The notes below the pieces were generated by a model. That model was not told the origin of the DNA and searched no databases. It saw only the letters and a list, made by a program, of their open reading frames with translations. From Pontibacillus litoralis JSM 072002 (GTDB lineage Bacteria > Bacillota > Bacilli > Bacillales > BH030062), in NCBI RefSeq assembly GCF_000775615.1, contig NZ_AVPG01000021.1, positions 1-56,815 on the forward strand: 56,815 nucleotides of DNA. Direction: 5' to 3'. Both the position numbers and the translations under genes were made by a program. This document shows positions 17,483 through 27,538 of the stretch, piece by piece (position 1 is the stretch's first letter; each line of letters starts with the position of its first letter).

Positions 17483-20400
17483 CTATTTTGCTAATTTTCT
17501 TCTACGAATGACGAGTAATACGCCACCTAATACAAGTGCTATTACTCCAATTGTAAGTATGTTAAACGTGGAAGTAGCTGTATTTGGTAATTCATATGGG
17601 TCATCCGATGGTGCTGGTAAAGTTTCTATGTCCTCTGATTCATCGCTTGATTCCGTTCCATTTGGATTATCGTTCTTATTTCCATTTTCATTGTCTTGAT
17701 TGTCGTTGTTTCCTTCACCCTTGTTGTCACTGTTATCTGGATCATCTGATTCGTCTAGTTCAAATACAGTAAATGTACTGAGGTGACTTGTCTTAGCAAC
17801 GACTTTCTTTCCTTTTAACTTAGAGCCAGGAACAACTTCCCAATGACCTGCTTGTTCATTAAAGTAGAACATATGAACATTCTTTTTATCGTCTATTTGA
17901 CCTTTGTTCACATGAAATGTTAATGTGACAGGTTTGTCAAATACATGTACCTTTTCACCATTTTCATCGATAATCGTAAAGTCATATACAGCACTTTTTG
18001 CTTCTTTCATATCCTTTAAACGCTTCACTTGAATTGTCACCTTTCCAGCAGGAAGGTTGCTGGCTGGAATATGAACCGTTACATCATCATTTACGATTTG
18101 AACAGCTTGGTTATTCTCCTTAAGCAGAGCAACTTGCTCGGCAGTTAGTTCTATGTCAGCTGCTTTTTCTACTCCTAAGTCTAATATAATATCTTTGTTC
18201 GGATTCGTCTGTGCTAAATCTTTATTCGTAATCGATGCTTTTCCATTTATAACGGAAAGTTCAATCACATTAGTCTTTTCTTTGTTATCTTCACCATCTC
18301 CGCCGTCATTAGGAGTAGGTGCTTCTACGATACGTCCTTCTTCTTGTGGTTCAATTATTTTTTGTTGCTGAATATAAGTGATTACTGATTCATCAAGAGC
18401 AGAGAAATCTCCTTGTACATCATACTTTGTAAGTGACGTATATTGATCGCCACCTGCCACTAAGAAATCGTTCGTTGCTAACGTGTATATTGCTTCGATT
18501 TCCATTGGTTCACCAGCAATATTAATGGAATGTACTCGTTCACCTACTGGTTTTGCTGGGTCAATAGCAAATGACATTCCGCCAACATGTGGGAATCCAC
18601 CACTTGTTTCTGGATAAGCTTTCACACCATTTTCTAATGCTGCTTTTAAATCTTCTCCTGTAACATTAATTGTTTGAATATAGTTGCCAAAAGGAAGAAC
18701 TGTAATGACCTCTCCTTTTGTCATTACACCTTGATCAATAGAAGCGCGAATGGCTCCTCCATTCATTAAAGAAACATCAGCACCCGTTTCCGCAAGCATG
18801 GCGTCCGTAATTAAGTTACCTAGATTCGTTTCACCTGTACGTACATGCTCACGTTCCCCATTCAATTCAACTTTCGTTTCCCCAATCTCTTCCGATAATT
18901 CTTCTTCTTGGCTAGCTTCAATTTCTTCAATAACCGCTTCAACTGCAGGATCAGGCTTAATGTCAGCCGCTTGTTCTTTCGTAATACGTGATGCTTCACG
19001 ACGAATTAAGTCATTGTTCTCATCAAATGAAAGTTCCACTACACCAAGGTTTTTTAAATATTCCCCAGCACTTACAATTAACGTACCACTTTCATTCATG
19101 TCATCCACTGTATGACTGTGCCCGTCCACAATAACATCAATTCCTTCTGTTCCTCTTGCAACTTTCAAACTTGTGTCCGTACTAGAAGGATCTGTTCCTA
19201 AATGCGTAAGCGCAATAATTACATCAACATTTTTCTTTTCAAGCTCGGCAACCATTTCATTTGCTACTTTTGTAGGGTCTTCAAATGTAATGCCCTCTAC
19301 GTTTTTCGGATGTGTTTTGTAGTGTGTCTCTGGTGTCGTTAATCCGAAAATACCAAACGAAACACCATCTACTTCTTGAATTACGTATGGATCTAAAATT
19401 GGTTCCCCAGTTGCATCATCAATGGCATTTGCACTTAACACAGGGAAATGAGACATCTCGTTCAATTCAAGTAAACGCTCATATCCGTAGTTAAAGTCAT
19501 GATTTCCTGCCGCCATTGTGTCATAACCAATTGTGTTCATAATTTCTACAATACTCTCTCCTTCTACTAACGTGGAAAAAGTCTTTCCATGGAACGTATC
19601 ACCAGCATCTAACAATAGTGTGTTCTCATTTTCTTCTTCAAATTGTTGAATTAACGTCGATAGTTTCGCAAACCCCATACCATCGTATTTACCTTCATAC
19701 ACGCGAGAGTGAGAGTCATTAGTGTGTAAAATATTGATTGTCTTCTCTCCATCTCCATTATTTGCATGTGCTAAATCAATTTGTGCTAGCAATGGATCAT
19801 GATCACTTGCACGACCGTGTTCTTCCATAAAAGGGGCATTCGCATGAACAATGTCTAACTTCGCTTGATCCGCTAAATTATTCGATACTAAAATGTGATC
19901 TAACGCTTGAGAATTCCCGCGATAGTTATAAGTCCAACGCTCCGTTTCTGGTAACGTATAAGCTAGATTCGTTAGCTCAGACCCTTGTAATGTTTGTACA
20001 GGTTTCGAGAATTCAAAATCATTCATATCACCAAGTACAACGATGTTTTCTTTAGGATTGTCTGCTTGAATATTATTTACAAATTTATTTACTTCTGTCA
20101 CTAATTTCAATCGTTCTGCTTCACTACCTAAATGTGGTGGTTGGGCTTTTCCAAATAAAGGTGTGTCACCAAATTTAGAATTAAAGTGAGCGTTAACGAC
20201 AATCACTTCTTGCTCATTAAATACAAACTCTGCCGCTAAAGGTTTACGTGTGTCTGTAAAAGTAGAAGGGGCAATGCGTCCAGGGTTTTTCGATAAATCG
20301 CCGTTTTTATACTCTACTGCCTCTGTTGCAGTGCCTTTCTCGGCTTCTTTCAATGTGACACGATCTGGATTGTACAAGTAACCAACACGAATATTCGCTC

Positions 20401-22858
20401 CTGGTTTTCCACCATCTGCATTATTAACAGGGGCAACATCTGTATATTTATATGTTGGTCCACCTGCTGCAACAATCGCATCTACTAAACGTTGATAAGA
20501 TTGATCCGCTTCCGTTGTCCCATCATTCTTATCACCATTATTATCCTGAACTTCTTGCAAGGCGATAACATCAGGAGATTGTAGATTATTCGCAATCGAC
20601 GTTGCTAATTTGTTGACTTTAGCTGATTCTGATGTTGCTGAGAAGTTCTGAATGTTATAAGCTGCAACCGTTAATTGCTCCTCTTCTTGATCTATGGTCG
20701 TAATTTCTGGCGTGAATGCTCCATCTTCTTTGGGTGGCAACACTTCATTCGTATCACGATAGATTTTGTAATTCTGATAATCGTAACTCATGACACCTGT
20801 AATAGAACCGTTGAAGAAGTCACCAATTTTTGCTGTATAGTTTCCTACTTGCACATACATAATTTCTGGATTTGGGTCATCTTCTGATAGCTTATACCCA
20901 CCAGCTTCTGTTACAAGTTGATCCGCTCCATTATGAACAACAACTGGTAGTTCACCATACTTCTGTGGACCTACAATAGTTGGTTGGTCAATTTGAACGT
21001 GCATTGCTTCTAAGCTTTCATAGAAATCAATCGCATCTTGCTTAGGGTCAAATTGTTCAAAAGCGTCGTTATCAATAATTTTGTCAGGGATAACGCGACC
21101 ATTTTTCCCTAATACAACTGGTTTCGGTAAGGATTGATCTTTCGCTTTTACTTCAATTGTAGATGCATCAATTTCTGTCATCGTTAAGTCTGTATCGAAA
21201 CGATCACTATAGCCATCTAATACATATTCTTTCACTTCTCCATCTACAACAATGAAGTCACCAACTTGTAAGCCGTGATTTCTCTCATAAACAAGAATAC
21301 CTTCAGATGTGTTCTCGTTATCATCGGGATTCACTTCTTGCATATAGACGTTACTTCCGTCAATATGCGTAACAATACCATCTACACCTTGAACAGTTTT
21401 CCCTTCATAAGGAGATGTATGGCTTGTCCCTTGAATATCATGAATTTCTACATTATTCAAGTCTTTTCCAATTTCGTACGTAAAAGTAGATACATCACTT
21501 TTTGTAAATCCGTCTTTAACAGCCAATGCTTTCATTGTTATAGCTTCGTTTACTTCAATTGGTTGTGTGTATTCTTGAGATGAGGTAGATGGTTCTGTTC
21601 CATCGGTTGTGTAGTAAATCGTTGCGTCTTTCGTTGAAGTTGTTAATTCTACTTTCGTGCCTTTTTGTACTAAACCTGCTTTCGGTGTTGCGTTTACTTC
21701 GCTTACAACGGTTTTGTCCCCAACCATGTCACTCTTGTTTCTCGGTTGTAGCTTGTACTCGCCATAATGAAAATTAACTACTCCCATTACGATATCATAC
21801 GATTGACCTGTTTCGACTAAATCAGAATAAATGACAAACGTACCATTCGCATCTGCTGCTGTATGGTTCCCATGCTCATCTGTAGAATCAATTGTTACAT
21901 CATGAAGTTGAACGAGCTCTCCCTCTACCTCTTCTGTCATTTCATCAGATGTAACAACTGGCGGAACTGGAACACCACTATTCGCTTTAACAATTTCTAC
22001 ATTACTTGTATCAGCAGCGATTTGTGCCATATCATAGTATTGAGACGTTATCCCTTGTACTTGAATTTCATCACCAATGTTTACTTTATTATCAAGATTC
22101 TCAGCCCTTACAATAATTCCAGCCGATTCATCTTGTATGTAAACATTCGCTTTTCCACCTTTGACAAAAACAGCTGTGACTGTTCCAGTTGTTTTCACTT
22201 CTTCTCCTGAAGTGTTACGAATTTCAGCAATTGTTTTAGGTTCTACTTCTGGTGGTTCAACTGGGTCAGTAGGATCTGTCGTGCTGTCACCGTGCTTTCC
22301 TAAATTTTCGAAATAATCCTTAGTTTGTTGATCCCATTCTTCTATCGTGAACGTTGGTGATCCTTTCATTACAGTCGATTTGCGTACGAGTGTCGTATCT
22401 TTTCCATACTCGGATCGTTCACCAACTGTTCCCAACGAATCAATCACTTGATTGTTATCCTTAAGTACAATCGCATCGTCACCGTTAAAGTTCACGACAC
22501 TAGATTGTAAGTCAGTATTTGCCTTAATCGCATCATCTGCTTGTTGATGAGCGATTACATATACACTACCCGCTTCAAGTGTTCCTTCTAACGTAACAGC
22601 GTTTGTACTTGCGGTATTACCGTTTGAATATAATTCTACTGCATAATTGCTTAAATCTACTGCTTGTTCCGTCCCATTGTATAATTCAATAGCCTTATTG
22701 AAACTAGACCCTTCCACATACTCGGAAATAAATACGGATGTTTCTTGCGATTCCTCTTCTGCTGCATAGGCTACAGGTGTTGTTACCATCGATGAGAACG
22801 TTAACATAAAAGCCATCACAACAGGAAGTACTTTGTTTAACAACTTTCTTCCATTCAT
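17483..22858 (-). CDS. Cell-wall-anchored nuclease / 5'-nucleotidase, multidomain
   Basis: A 1791-residue surface protein. Order: signal peptide (1-32), lamin-tail-like domain (about 38-165), OB-fold-like nucleic-acid-binding segment (about 210-380), chitobiase-C-like repeat (about 385-463), another OB-fold-like segment (about 470-700), endonuclease/exonuclease/phosphatase domain (about 728-1030; ALQEVQDN, LGDMND, SDHDP), 5'-nucleotidase metallophosphatase (about 1040-1290; HTNDSH, DAGDTFHG, GNHDF, THLG, GHSHT), 5'-nucleotidase C-domain (MNGGAIRAS), an acidic Asn/Asp-rich linker, then LPNTA (1757-1761), a hydrophobic segment and a basic tail. It should degrade extracellular DNA/RNA and dephosphorylate the nucleotides. 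GGAGGAAAGAAA precedes the ATG. It resembles B. subtilis YhcR in concept, but the EEP domain makes it different. Confidence 0.92.
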   Translation of the reverse strand: MNGRKLLNKVLPVVMAFMLTFSSMVTTPVAYAAEEESQETSVFISEYVEGSSFNKAIELYNGTEQAVDLSNYAVELYSNGNTASTNAVTLEGTLEAGSVYVIAHQQADDAIKANTDLQSSVVNFNGDDAIVLKDNNQVIDSLGTVGERSEYGKDTTLVRKSTVMKGSPTFTIEEWDQQTKDYFENLGKHGDSTTDPTDPVEPPEVEPKTIAEIRNTSGEEVKTTGTVTAVFVKGGKANVYIQDESAGIIVRAENLDNKVNIGDEIQVQGITSQYYDMAQIAADTSNVEIVKANSGVPVPPVVTSDEMTEEVEGELVQLHDVTIDSTDEHGNHTAADANGTFVIYSDLVETGQSYDIVMGVVNFHYGEYKLQPRNKSDMVGDKTVVSEVNATPKAGLVQKGTKVELTTSTKDATIYYTTDGTEPSTSSQEYTQPIEVNEAITMKALAVKDGFTKSDVSTFTYEIGKDLNNVEIHDIQGTSHTSPYEGKTVQGVDGIVTHIDGSNVYMQEVNPDDNENTSEGILVYERNHGLQVGDFIVVDGEVKEYVLDGYSDRFDTDLTMTEIDASTIEVKAKDQSLPKPVVLGKNGRVIPDKIIDNDAFEQFDPKQDAIDFYESLEAMHVQIDQPTIVGPQKYGELPVVVHNGADQLVTEAGGYKLSEDDPNPEIMYVQVGNYTAKIGDFFNGSITGVMSYDYQNYKIYRDTNEVLPPKEDGAFTPEITTIDQEEEQLTVAAYNIQNFSATSESAKVNKLATSIANNLQSPDVIALQEVQDNNGDKNDGTTEADQSYQRLVDAIVAAGGPTYKYTDVAPVNNADGGKPGANIRVGYLYNPDRVTLKEAEKGTATEAVEYKNGDLSKNPGRIAPSTFTDTRKPLAAEFVFNEQEVIVVNAHFNSKFGDTPLFGKAQPPHLGSEAERLKLVTEVNKFVNNIQADNPKENIVVLGDMNDFEFSKPVQTLQGSELTNLAYTLPETERWTYNYRGNSQALDHILVSNNLADQAKLDIVHANAPFMEEHGRASDHDPLLAQIDLAHANNGDGEKTINILHTNDSHSRVYEGKYDGMGFAKLSTLIQQFEEENENTLLLDAGDTFHGKTFSTLVEGESIVEIMNTIGYDTMAAGNHDFNYGYERLLELNEMSHFPVLSANAIDDATGEPILDPYVIQEVDGVSFGIFGLTTPETHYKTHPKNVEGITFEDPTKVANEMVAELEKKNVDVIIALTHLGTDPSSTDTSLKVARGTEGIDVIVDGHSHTVDDMNESGTLIVSAGEYLKNLGVVELSFDENNDLIRREASRITKEQAADIKPDPAVEAVIEEIEASQEEELSEEIGETKVELNGEREHVRTGETNLGNLITDAMLAETGADVSLMNGGAIRASIDQGVMTKGEVITVLPFGNYIQTINVTGEDLKAALENGVKAYPETSGGFPHVGGMSFAIDPAKPVGERVHSINIAGEPMEIEAIYTLATNDFLVAGGDQYTSLTKYDVQGDFSALDESVITYIQQQKIIEPQEEGRIVEAPTPNDGGDGEDNKEKTNVIELSVINGKASITNKDLAQTNPNKDIILDLGVEKAADIELTAEQVALLKENNQAVQIVNDDVTVHIPASNLPAGKVTIQVKRLKDMKEAKSAVYDFTIIDENGEKVHVFDKPVTLTFHVNKGQIDDKKNVHMFYFNEQAGHWEVVPGSKLKGKKVVAKTSHLSTFTVFELDESDDPDNSDNKGEGNNDNQDNENGNKNDNPNGTESSDESEDIETLPAPSDDPYELPNTATSTFNILTIGVIALVLGGVLLVIRRRKLAK

Positions 22859-23028
22859 TTTCTTTCCTCCTATATAGTGGTATTGTCATACATTTCTAAA
22901 GATAAAGGCGAAATATGTAGGGAGTGTTAAATTCATGTAAAAAAACAAATTATTTGGTATATGAGAAGAAAGAATGGAAAATGACATCCTTTACCTGTAC
23001 AATGAAGGTAAAAATGATAAGGAGACGC

Positions 23029-23616
23029 ATGTTTATGAAAAAGTTATCCTACTTGTTTATTATTGTCGGAGTAGCATTCGTTTCTTATGCGCTCATAGAA
23101 TTATACAATACGCACGCACAAACGAATCAGTCCTTAGAAGAAGCGCAACAATATATAGATGCCGGTTCTAATCCAGCTACTCAACTTGATGATGATCGCT
23201 TTATTCCTGATCAAGGGGCGTCTGTCGGGTTATTGTCTATCCCTAAGTTAAATGCAGAATTACCGATTATAGAAGGCACGGATCCAAATGACTTAGCCAA
23301 AGGTGTCGGACACTACAAAGGAAGCTACTATCCAGAAGAAAACGGCCAAATCGTATTGTCAGGACATCGTGACACGGTATTCCGTCAAATAGGAGAGTTA
23401 GATCTCGGGGATACATTTGAGGTTGAACTTCCATATGGCACATACACGTATGAAATGGTCGAAACAGAAATAGTCCCTGCCGATGATGAAAGCGTGATTA
23501 CATTACAAGATCAGGAAGAAGAATTAATCGTTACGACGTGTTACCCATTCTCCTACATTGGTGACGCGCCAGACCGTTACATTATGTATGCAAAGCGTAT
23601 CGATGAATCAAAATAA
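23029..23616 (+). CDS. Class D sortase
   Basis: A 195-residue transpeptidase with an N-terminal membrane anchor (about 5-22) and a sortase domain. The catalytic residues are His113 (SGHRDT), Cys171 (TTCYPF) and Arg183 (PDRYIMYAKR). AAGGAG at 23019-23024 favours the ATG at 23029 or the one at 23035; the open frame extends further upstream without a good site. It is divergent from the surface nuclease gene, whose LPNTA signal is the type used by class D sortases such as B. anthracis SrtC. It is therefore the likely anchoring enzyme, as in the yhcR/yhcS pair of B. subtilis. Confidence 0.92.
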   Translation: MFMKKLSYLFIIVGVAFVSYALIELYNTHAQTNQSLEEAQQYIDAGSNPATQLDDDRFIPDQGASVGLLSIPKLNAELPIIEGTDPNDLAKGVGHYKGSYYPEENGQIVLSGHRDTVFRQIGELDLGDTFEVELPYGTYTYEMVETEIVPADDESVITLQDQEEELIVTTCYPFSYIGDAPDRYIMYAKRIDESK

Positions 23617-23670
23617 AATTGCCACTACATAAAGATAGCTTCTTCTTTTGAACAGTATTCATTTATCTAA

Positions 23671-23720
23671 AAAAACCCTTCCAATCCGTTCTAAACTTAG
23701 AACTAGATTAAAGGGCTTTT
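23671..23720. terminator. Bidirectional terminator
   Basis: An outer stem AAAAACCCTT / AAGGGCTTTTT and an inner stem GTTCTAA / TTAGAAC lie between convergent sortase and EamA genes, with T runs on both sides. Confidence 0.75.
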
Positions 23721-23732
23721 TATCTTTTTCTT

Positions 23733-24650
23733 TTAGGCTTCTTTATACTGCACTTTTTTTGAGTGTCTCCTCTTCACATTCGGGATAACGATGGCAACTA
23801 AGATGAGAAGAACCCCTATCCACTGTAACCATGATACGCTTTCTTGTAGCACTAACATCGAAGATAATACAGCGACCGGGAGTTCTGCTGATCCTAGTAT
23901 ACTTCCAAGTGTTGACCCGATATTCGGCATGCCATAAGCAAACAAAAATGGCGGGATGAATACTCCGAAGAAACCTAACAATATTCCTTTCCATCCTAGT
24001 GCAACGAAAGAATTTAGTTCAATGCTGACCAATTGCGGGATAAAGATGAGAACAACTGTCACCAAGCTCCCTGACACCATATAAAAACTACGCTGAACAG
24101 GCGATAACTGAGTTGAAACCTTTGCATTCGACATAATAAATAAAGAAAAACAAATGGCAGCAAGTATACCAAATATAAATCCACGCCAATCAAGCGAGGT
24201 CATTAACTGTTCCCACGATCCGCCGCTACCTAAAGCCGTTCCTAAAAATAAGATGGCGATTGAAAAAACAGTTACTCTCTCTGGTAACCTTTTATGGATA
24301 ACACTGTCTAATACAATCCCGATCCAAACGAATTGAAATAATAGAATAATGGCAATCGACGCATCAATGGTCACTAATGACTGATAATAAAACACTCCTA
24401 CTAATCCAGTTGGCACACCAGCTACCATTAAAGTCACTTTTTCTTTTATTGAAATGCGATTAACCTGTTTTGCAAGTAATAATAACACGAATAAAATAAC
24501 CCACCCGACGAAAAACTGACCAACCGTAGCGACTGCCGGACTAATTCCTTCCGCATACGCCAGTTTAACAATTGTGGACAATAAGCCATAAGAACAAGAG
24601 CCAATTAAAACGGCAAATATATATTTTAACTTTTTTCGATCTGTTTCCAT
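23733..24650 (-). CDS. EamA/DMT-family transporter
   Basis: A 305-residue membrane protein with about ten hydrophobic segments in two EamA repeats (about 8-145 and 155-295) and a basic C-terminal tail. GVFYYQSL and YGMPNIGSTLGSILGSAELPVA are typical of these exporters. The substrate is unknown. It is not closely similar to the other EamA protein in the window (12368-13222), so they are not recent duplicates. Confidence 0.85.
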   Translation of the reverse strand: METDRKKLKYIFAVLIGSCSYGLLSTIVKLAYAEGISPAVATVGQFFVGWVILFVLLLLAKQVNRISIKEKVTLMVAGVPTGLVGVFYYQSLVTIDASIAIILLFQFVWIGIVLDSVIHKRLPERVTVFSIAILFLGTALGSGGSWEQLMTSLDWRGFIFGILAAICFSLFIMSNAKVSTQLSPVQRSFYMVSGSLVTVVLIFIPQLVSIELNSFVALGWKGILLGFFGVFIPPFLFAYGMPNIGSTLGSILGSAELPVAVLSSMLVLQESVSWLQWIGVLLILVAIVIPNVKRRHSKKVQYKEA

Positions 24651-24747
24651 GAGTTCATTCTCCTATTACAGCGTTTAAGCAATATTCTTTTTATTAACTA
24701 TTAAGTCCCACTTCTATCAACTAACCACCTTTTTTGTTAGTTGACCT

Positions 24748-25851
24748 TTAACCTCTAGCGTATAACGACATATCGATTTCAGTAGGTAATTCCAGGATAG
24801 AATGCGCTAATTCCTTTCCTAAAAACGGGCCAGCTGTTAAGCCAGAAGCACCTAATCCATTGGCTACGTATAGGTTATCTATGTTCGGAACAGGGTAAGC
24901 TACTGGCGTTGATTGAGGAATAAACGGTCTAAACCCTACTTTCGTTTGCACATACATGCACGAAGCAAAACCTGGTGCAACTTTTAATGCTTTGTTCATA
25001 ATCTCATGAACTCCCCTTATCGTAACACGAGTGTCTTGTACGAGATGTTCCGCCGTTGCTCCAATCACGATTTTACCACCGGCAAACGTTAAAAAATATT
25101 GCCCGAATGGTGGCATAACGACCGGCCAATCTTTCGTCTCTATATTATTGGGTATATGTAAATGAACAATCTGGGCTTTTTCATAGGAAATAGGAATATG
25201 TACATCGATTGGTTCTAACAATTGCTTTCCCCAAGCTCCAGCTGCAACAATTACAGCATCAGCATAAATTGTCTCCCCATGAACGCTTGCACCGACTAGC
25301 CTATTCCCCTTCTTTACTAAAGTAGCCTCCCCTTTGATATATGTGGCTCCATTTTTTACTGCGGCACGAATGAGAGCATCTCTTAACGCCGCACCATTTA
25401 CGCGAGCACCACCACTAATGTGCACAGCTCCATACTCTGGAGCCAATAACGGGAATAGCTCATTCGTTTCTTCTATATTGAGCTTCGTAATCTCTCCCAT
25501 TTCCGGATTACGCTCTTTTCTTTCTAATGCCACCTTCATTTTGTTGTTAAGCATCTCTTCTTTTGAAAAAATATTTATCGCACCAACTTGGGCATAGCCT
25601 GTTTCGGTTTCCCCGTCTTCTTTCAACATTTCTACTAGCGAAGGATAGTAGGCAGCACCACCTGTTACAAGACGATACCAATCATTATTACGCCGTTTCG
25701 TTAGCCAAGGACATACAATCCCAGCCGCTGCTTCCGTTGCTTGTCCAACATGTTCCCTGTCCACAATAACGACTTTAGCACCCTGTTTCGTTAAATGGTA
25801 GGCGGTAGATGCACCTAGAATGCCGGCCCCTATTATGACATACTTATTCAT
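24748..25851 (-). CDS. FAD-dependent amino-acid oxidoreductase (DAO family)
   Basis: A 367-residue flavoprotein of the D-amino-acid oxidase/glycine oxidase superfamily. The FAD-binding Rossmann motif IIGAGILG starts at residue 6, followed by an acidic residue at the end of strand 2 (VVIVDRE). The C-terminal FAD contact NGLGASGLTAGPFLGKELA is clear. It resembles B. subtilis YurR-like proteins, whose substrate is not established; glycine oxidase or D-amino acid dehydrogenase activity is possible. It stands alone between two unrelated genes. Confidence 0.85.
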   Translation of the reverse strand: MNKYVIIGAGILGASTAYHLTKQGAKVVIVDREHVGQATEAAAGIVCPWLTKRRNNDWYRLVTGGAAYYPSLVEMLKEDGETETGYAQVGAINIFSKEEMLNNKMKVALERKERNPEMGEITKLNIEETNELFPLLAPEYGAVHISGGARVNGAALRDALIRAAVKNGATYIKGEATLVKKGNRLVGASVHGETIYADAVIVAAGAWGKQLLEPIDVHIPISYEKAQIVHLHIPNNIETKDWPVVMPPFGQYFLTFAGGKIVIGATAEHLVQDTRVTIRGVHEIMNKALKVAPGFASCMYVQTKVGFRPFIPQSTPVAYPVPNIDNLYVANGLGASGLTAGPFLGKELAHSILELPTEIDMSLYARG

Positions 25852-25998
25852 GATTTACACCTGCTTACTTTGATTTTCCGATGCTTGCTATCTCATTATT
25901 GTACTAGACGTACGTGCATCTTACAATTCATATAAAAAAACGATTCATTCGAATACTTTCTTCCATTTCTTCATACGTATCAATAAGAGGTGAGTCTA

Positions 25999-26172
25999 AT
26001 GGATATGGTCTTATATGTCTTATTTACACTCATGATACTGATCGCTGTAGCCGTCAAACTAGCAAACCGTTCAGGAAGTCATCGCAATAATGGATTTGTC
26101 CCTTACGATGAATCTGAACATACACAACAAACAGATGAATCTGATGATGGTGAGGAAGGGGGTGGTGATTGA
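25999..26172 (+). CDS. Small single-pass membrane protein with acidic tail
   Basis: A 57-residue protein with one membrane segment (about residues 3-22), a short basic stretch and a strongly acidic, glycine-ending tail (TDESDDGEEGGGD). The ATG at 25999 follows AAGAGGTGA by 6 nt; a GTG at 25990 is inside that site and less likely. A terminator hairpin overlaps its last codons, which supports it being transcribed as its own unit. I do not recognise the family. Confidence 0.6.
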   Translation: MDMVLYVLFTLMILIAVAVKLANRSGSHRNNGFVPYDESEHTQQTDESDDGEEGGGD

Positions 26173-26189
26173 TACGCCGCCCCTTTTTT
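26160..26189 (+). terminator. Terminator overlapping the end of the small membrane protein gene
   Basis: GGGTGGTG / CGCCGCCC (8 bp, two G-U pairs) with a 7-nt loop is followed by CTTTTTT. Its 5' arm encodes the last residues and the loop contains the stop codon. Confidence 0.7.
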
Positions 26190-26501
26190 AATATATAGAA
26201 GGATGCGACGAGTCATCACGACGGTTGTTACGATTATATATGGTGTACATAGCCGATAGCCGAATCGTTTCCGAACGACGCCCTCCTTTAAAGAAGCAGC
26301 CAGAACAACTTCTAAGAATTTAGCTTGTATCAAATGTTCAAATAACGATTCCACTCTCCCAATAGTTTCAAAACCTATACAATCGAACAATAGTAAAAGC
26401 ATTCGCTTAGAAATTCTCTTGAACAATTCAATCGCATTAAATGACAGAAAAATAAAAAAACAGTTACAATAGATATAATCTTGTAAAAAGGGAGCGATGA
26501 C
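26190..26501. other. Intergenic stretch, no supported gene
   Basis: About 310 nt before the zinc-less dehydrogenase gene. A minus-strand open frame crosses it but has no ribosome binding site and runs antisense through the small membrane protein gene. A TATAAT near 26473 may be the -10 of the downstream gene. I see nothing else. Confidence 0.4.
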
Positions 26502-27503
26502 ATGAAAGCATTTGTTCATGAAAGTGCAAAAGGTTTAGCAGGAACAGGCGTGAAACAAGTAGAAGCGCCAGTCCCTAAAGCGAATGAAGTACGAATAAAA
26601 TTAAATTATGCAGGAATTAATCATCGAGATTTATTTATTGTAGAACAGCATGATCCATCAAAGCCTCCACTTATTATTGGTTCAGATGGGGCTGGTGTAA
26701 TTGATGCTATCGGCAAGGACGTTTCCAACATTCACATAGGCGATGAAGTCGTGATAAACGCTGCACTTGGCTGGCAAACGAAAAGTGATGCTCCACCAGC
26801 TACCTTTCAAATAATAGGTTCCCCAAATCACGGTACATTTGCTGAATACATTACCGTACCTGCTTCGAGTGTTGAGCCAAAACCAGAACACCTCACGTGG
26901 GAAGAAGCTGGCGTCCTACCTCTTGCAGCTTTAACGGCTTATCGAGCGTTATTCACAAGAGCTAAAGCGAAAGCAGGAGACACAATTCTGTTACCGGGTG
27001 TAGGAAGTGGTGCCGTCACCTTCTTGCTACTATTCGCTAACGCTATCGGAGCTCGAACCATCGTCACATCACGCTCTCCTTACAAACGAGAGAAAGCATT
27101 ACAATTAGGGGCAGACATCACCATCGATAGTAGTCTGGATTGGGATAAACAGCTTCAAGGGGAACAAGTAGATATCGTTATTGAAACAGTAGGAGCAGCC
27201 ACTTTCAACAAATCTCTTAACCAACTACGACCAGGTGGTACCATGGTCACATTTGGTGCATCAGCAGGAGATCACATTAATTTAAATATACGACACTTTT
27301 TCTACGGCCAGTATAATTTGCTTGGCTCCACAATGGGAAGTCACGACGAATTTAAAGAAATGCTAGCCTTTGTGAACAAACATAAAATTAAGCCAGTAAT
27401 CGATCAAGTATTTCCTTTACATGAAGCAAAAAAGGCACTGACTCGAATAGAAGAAGCCGAACAATTCGGGAAAATTGCTATTGAAATATGTAAAAGCGAG
27501 TAG
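26502..27503 (+). CDS. Zinc-independent medium-chain dehydrogenase, YogA-like
   Basis: A 333-residue medium-chain dehydrogenase/reductase. The N-terminal GroES-like domain (about 1-120) has AGINHRDLFI where zinc enzymes carry the catalytic cysteine, and the structural zinc cysteine cluster is absent, so it should be zinc-independent (quinone-reductase-like). The Rossmann domain starts with LLPGVGSGAVTFLLL (about residue 164), and SRSPYKR suggests NADPH preference. B. subtilis YogA is the nearest protein I can name. GGGAGCGATGAC precedes the ATG. Substrate unknown. Confidence 0.85.
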   Translation: MKAFVHESAKGLAGTGVKQVEAPVPKANEVRIKLNYAGINHRDLFIVEQHDPSKPPLIIGSDGAGVIDAIGKDVSNIHIGDEVVINAALGWQTKSDAPPATFQIIGSPNHGTFAEYITVPASSVEPKPEHLTWEEAGVLPLAALTAYRALFTRAKAKAGDTILLPGVGSGAVTFLLLFANAIGARTIVTSRSPYKREKALQLGADITIDSSLDWDKQLQGEQVDIVIETVGAATFNKSLNQLRPGGTMVTFGASAGDHINLNIRHFFYGQYNLLGSTMGSHDEFKEMLAFVNKHKIKPVIDQVFPLHEAKKALTRIEEAEQFGKIAIEICKSE

Positions 27504-27538
27504 AAGAGAGCATAAACTCTCTCCTACCCTTCTCTACA

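Noticed and set aside
17483-22858. Many plus-strand open frames antisense to the surface nuclease
   Set aside because: All lie inside the nuclease gene, lack ribosome binding sites and have low-complexity composition; they are shadows.
26103-26519. 138-codon minus-strand open frame
   Set aside because: No ribosome binding site at its start, its N-terminal part overlaps the ribosome binding site of the downstream plus-strand gene, and its C-terminus is an antisense reading of the small membrane protein's acidic tail (SPSSDSSVCCVCSDSS).
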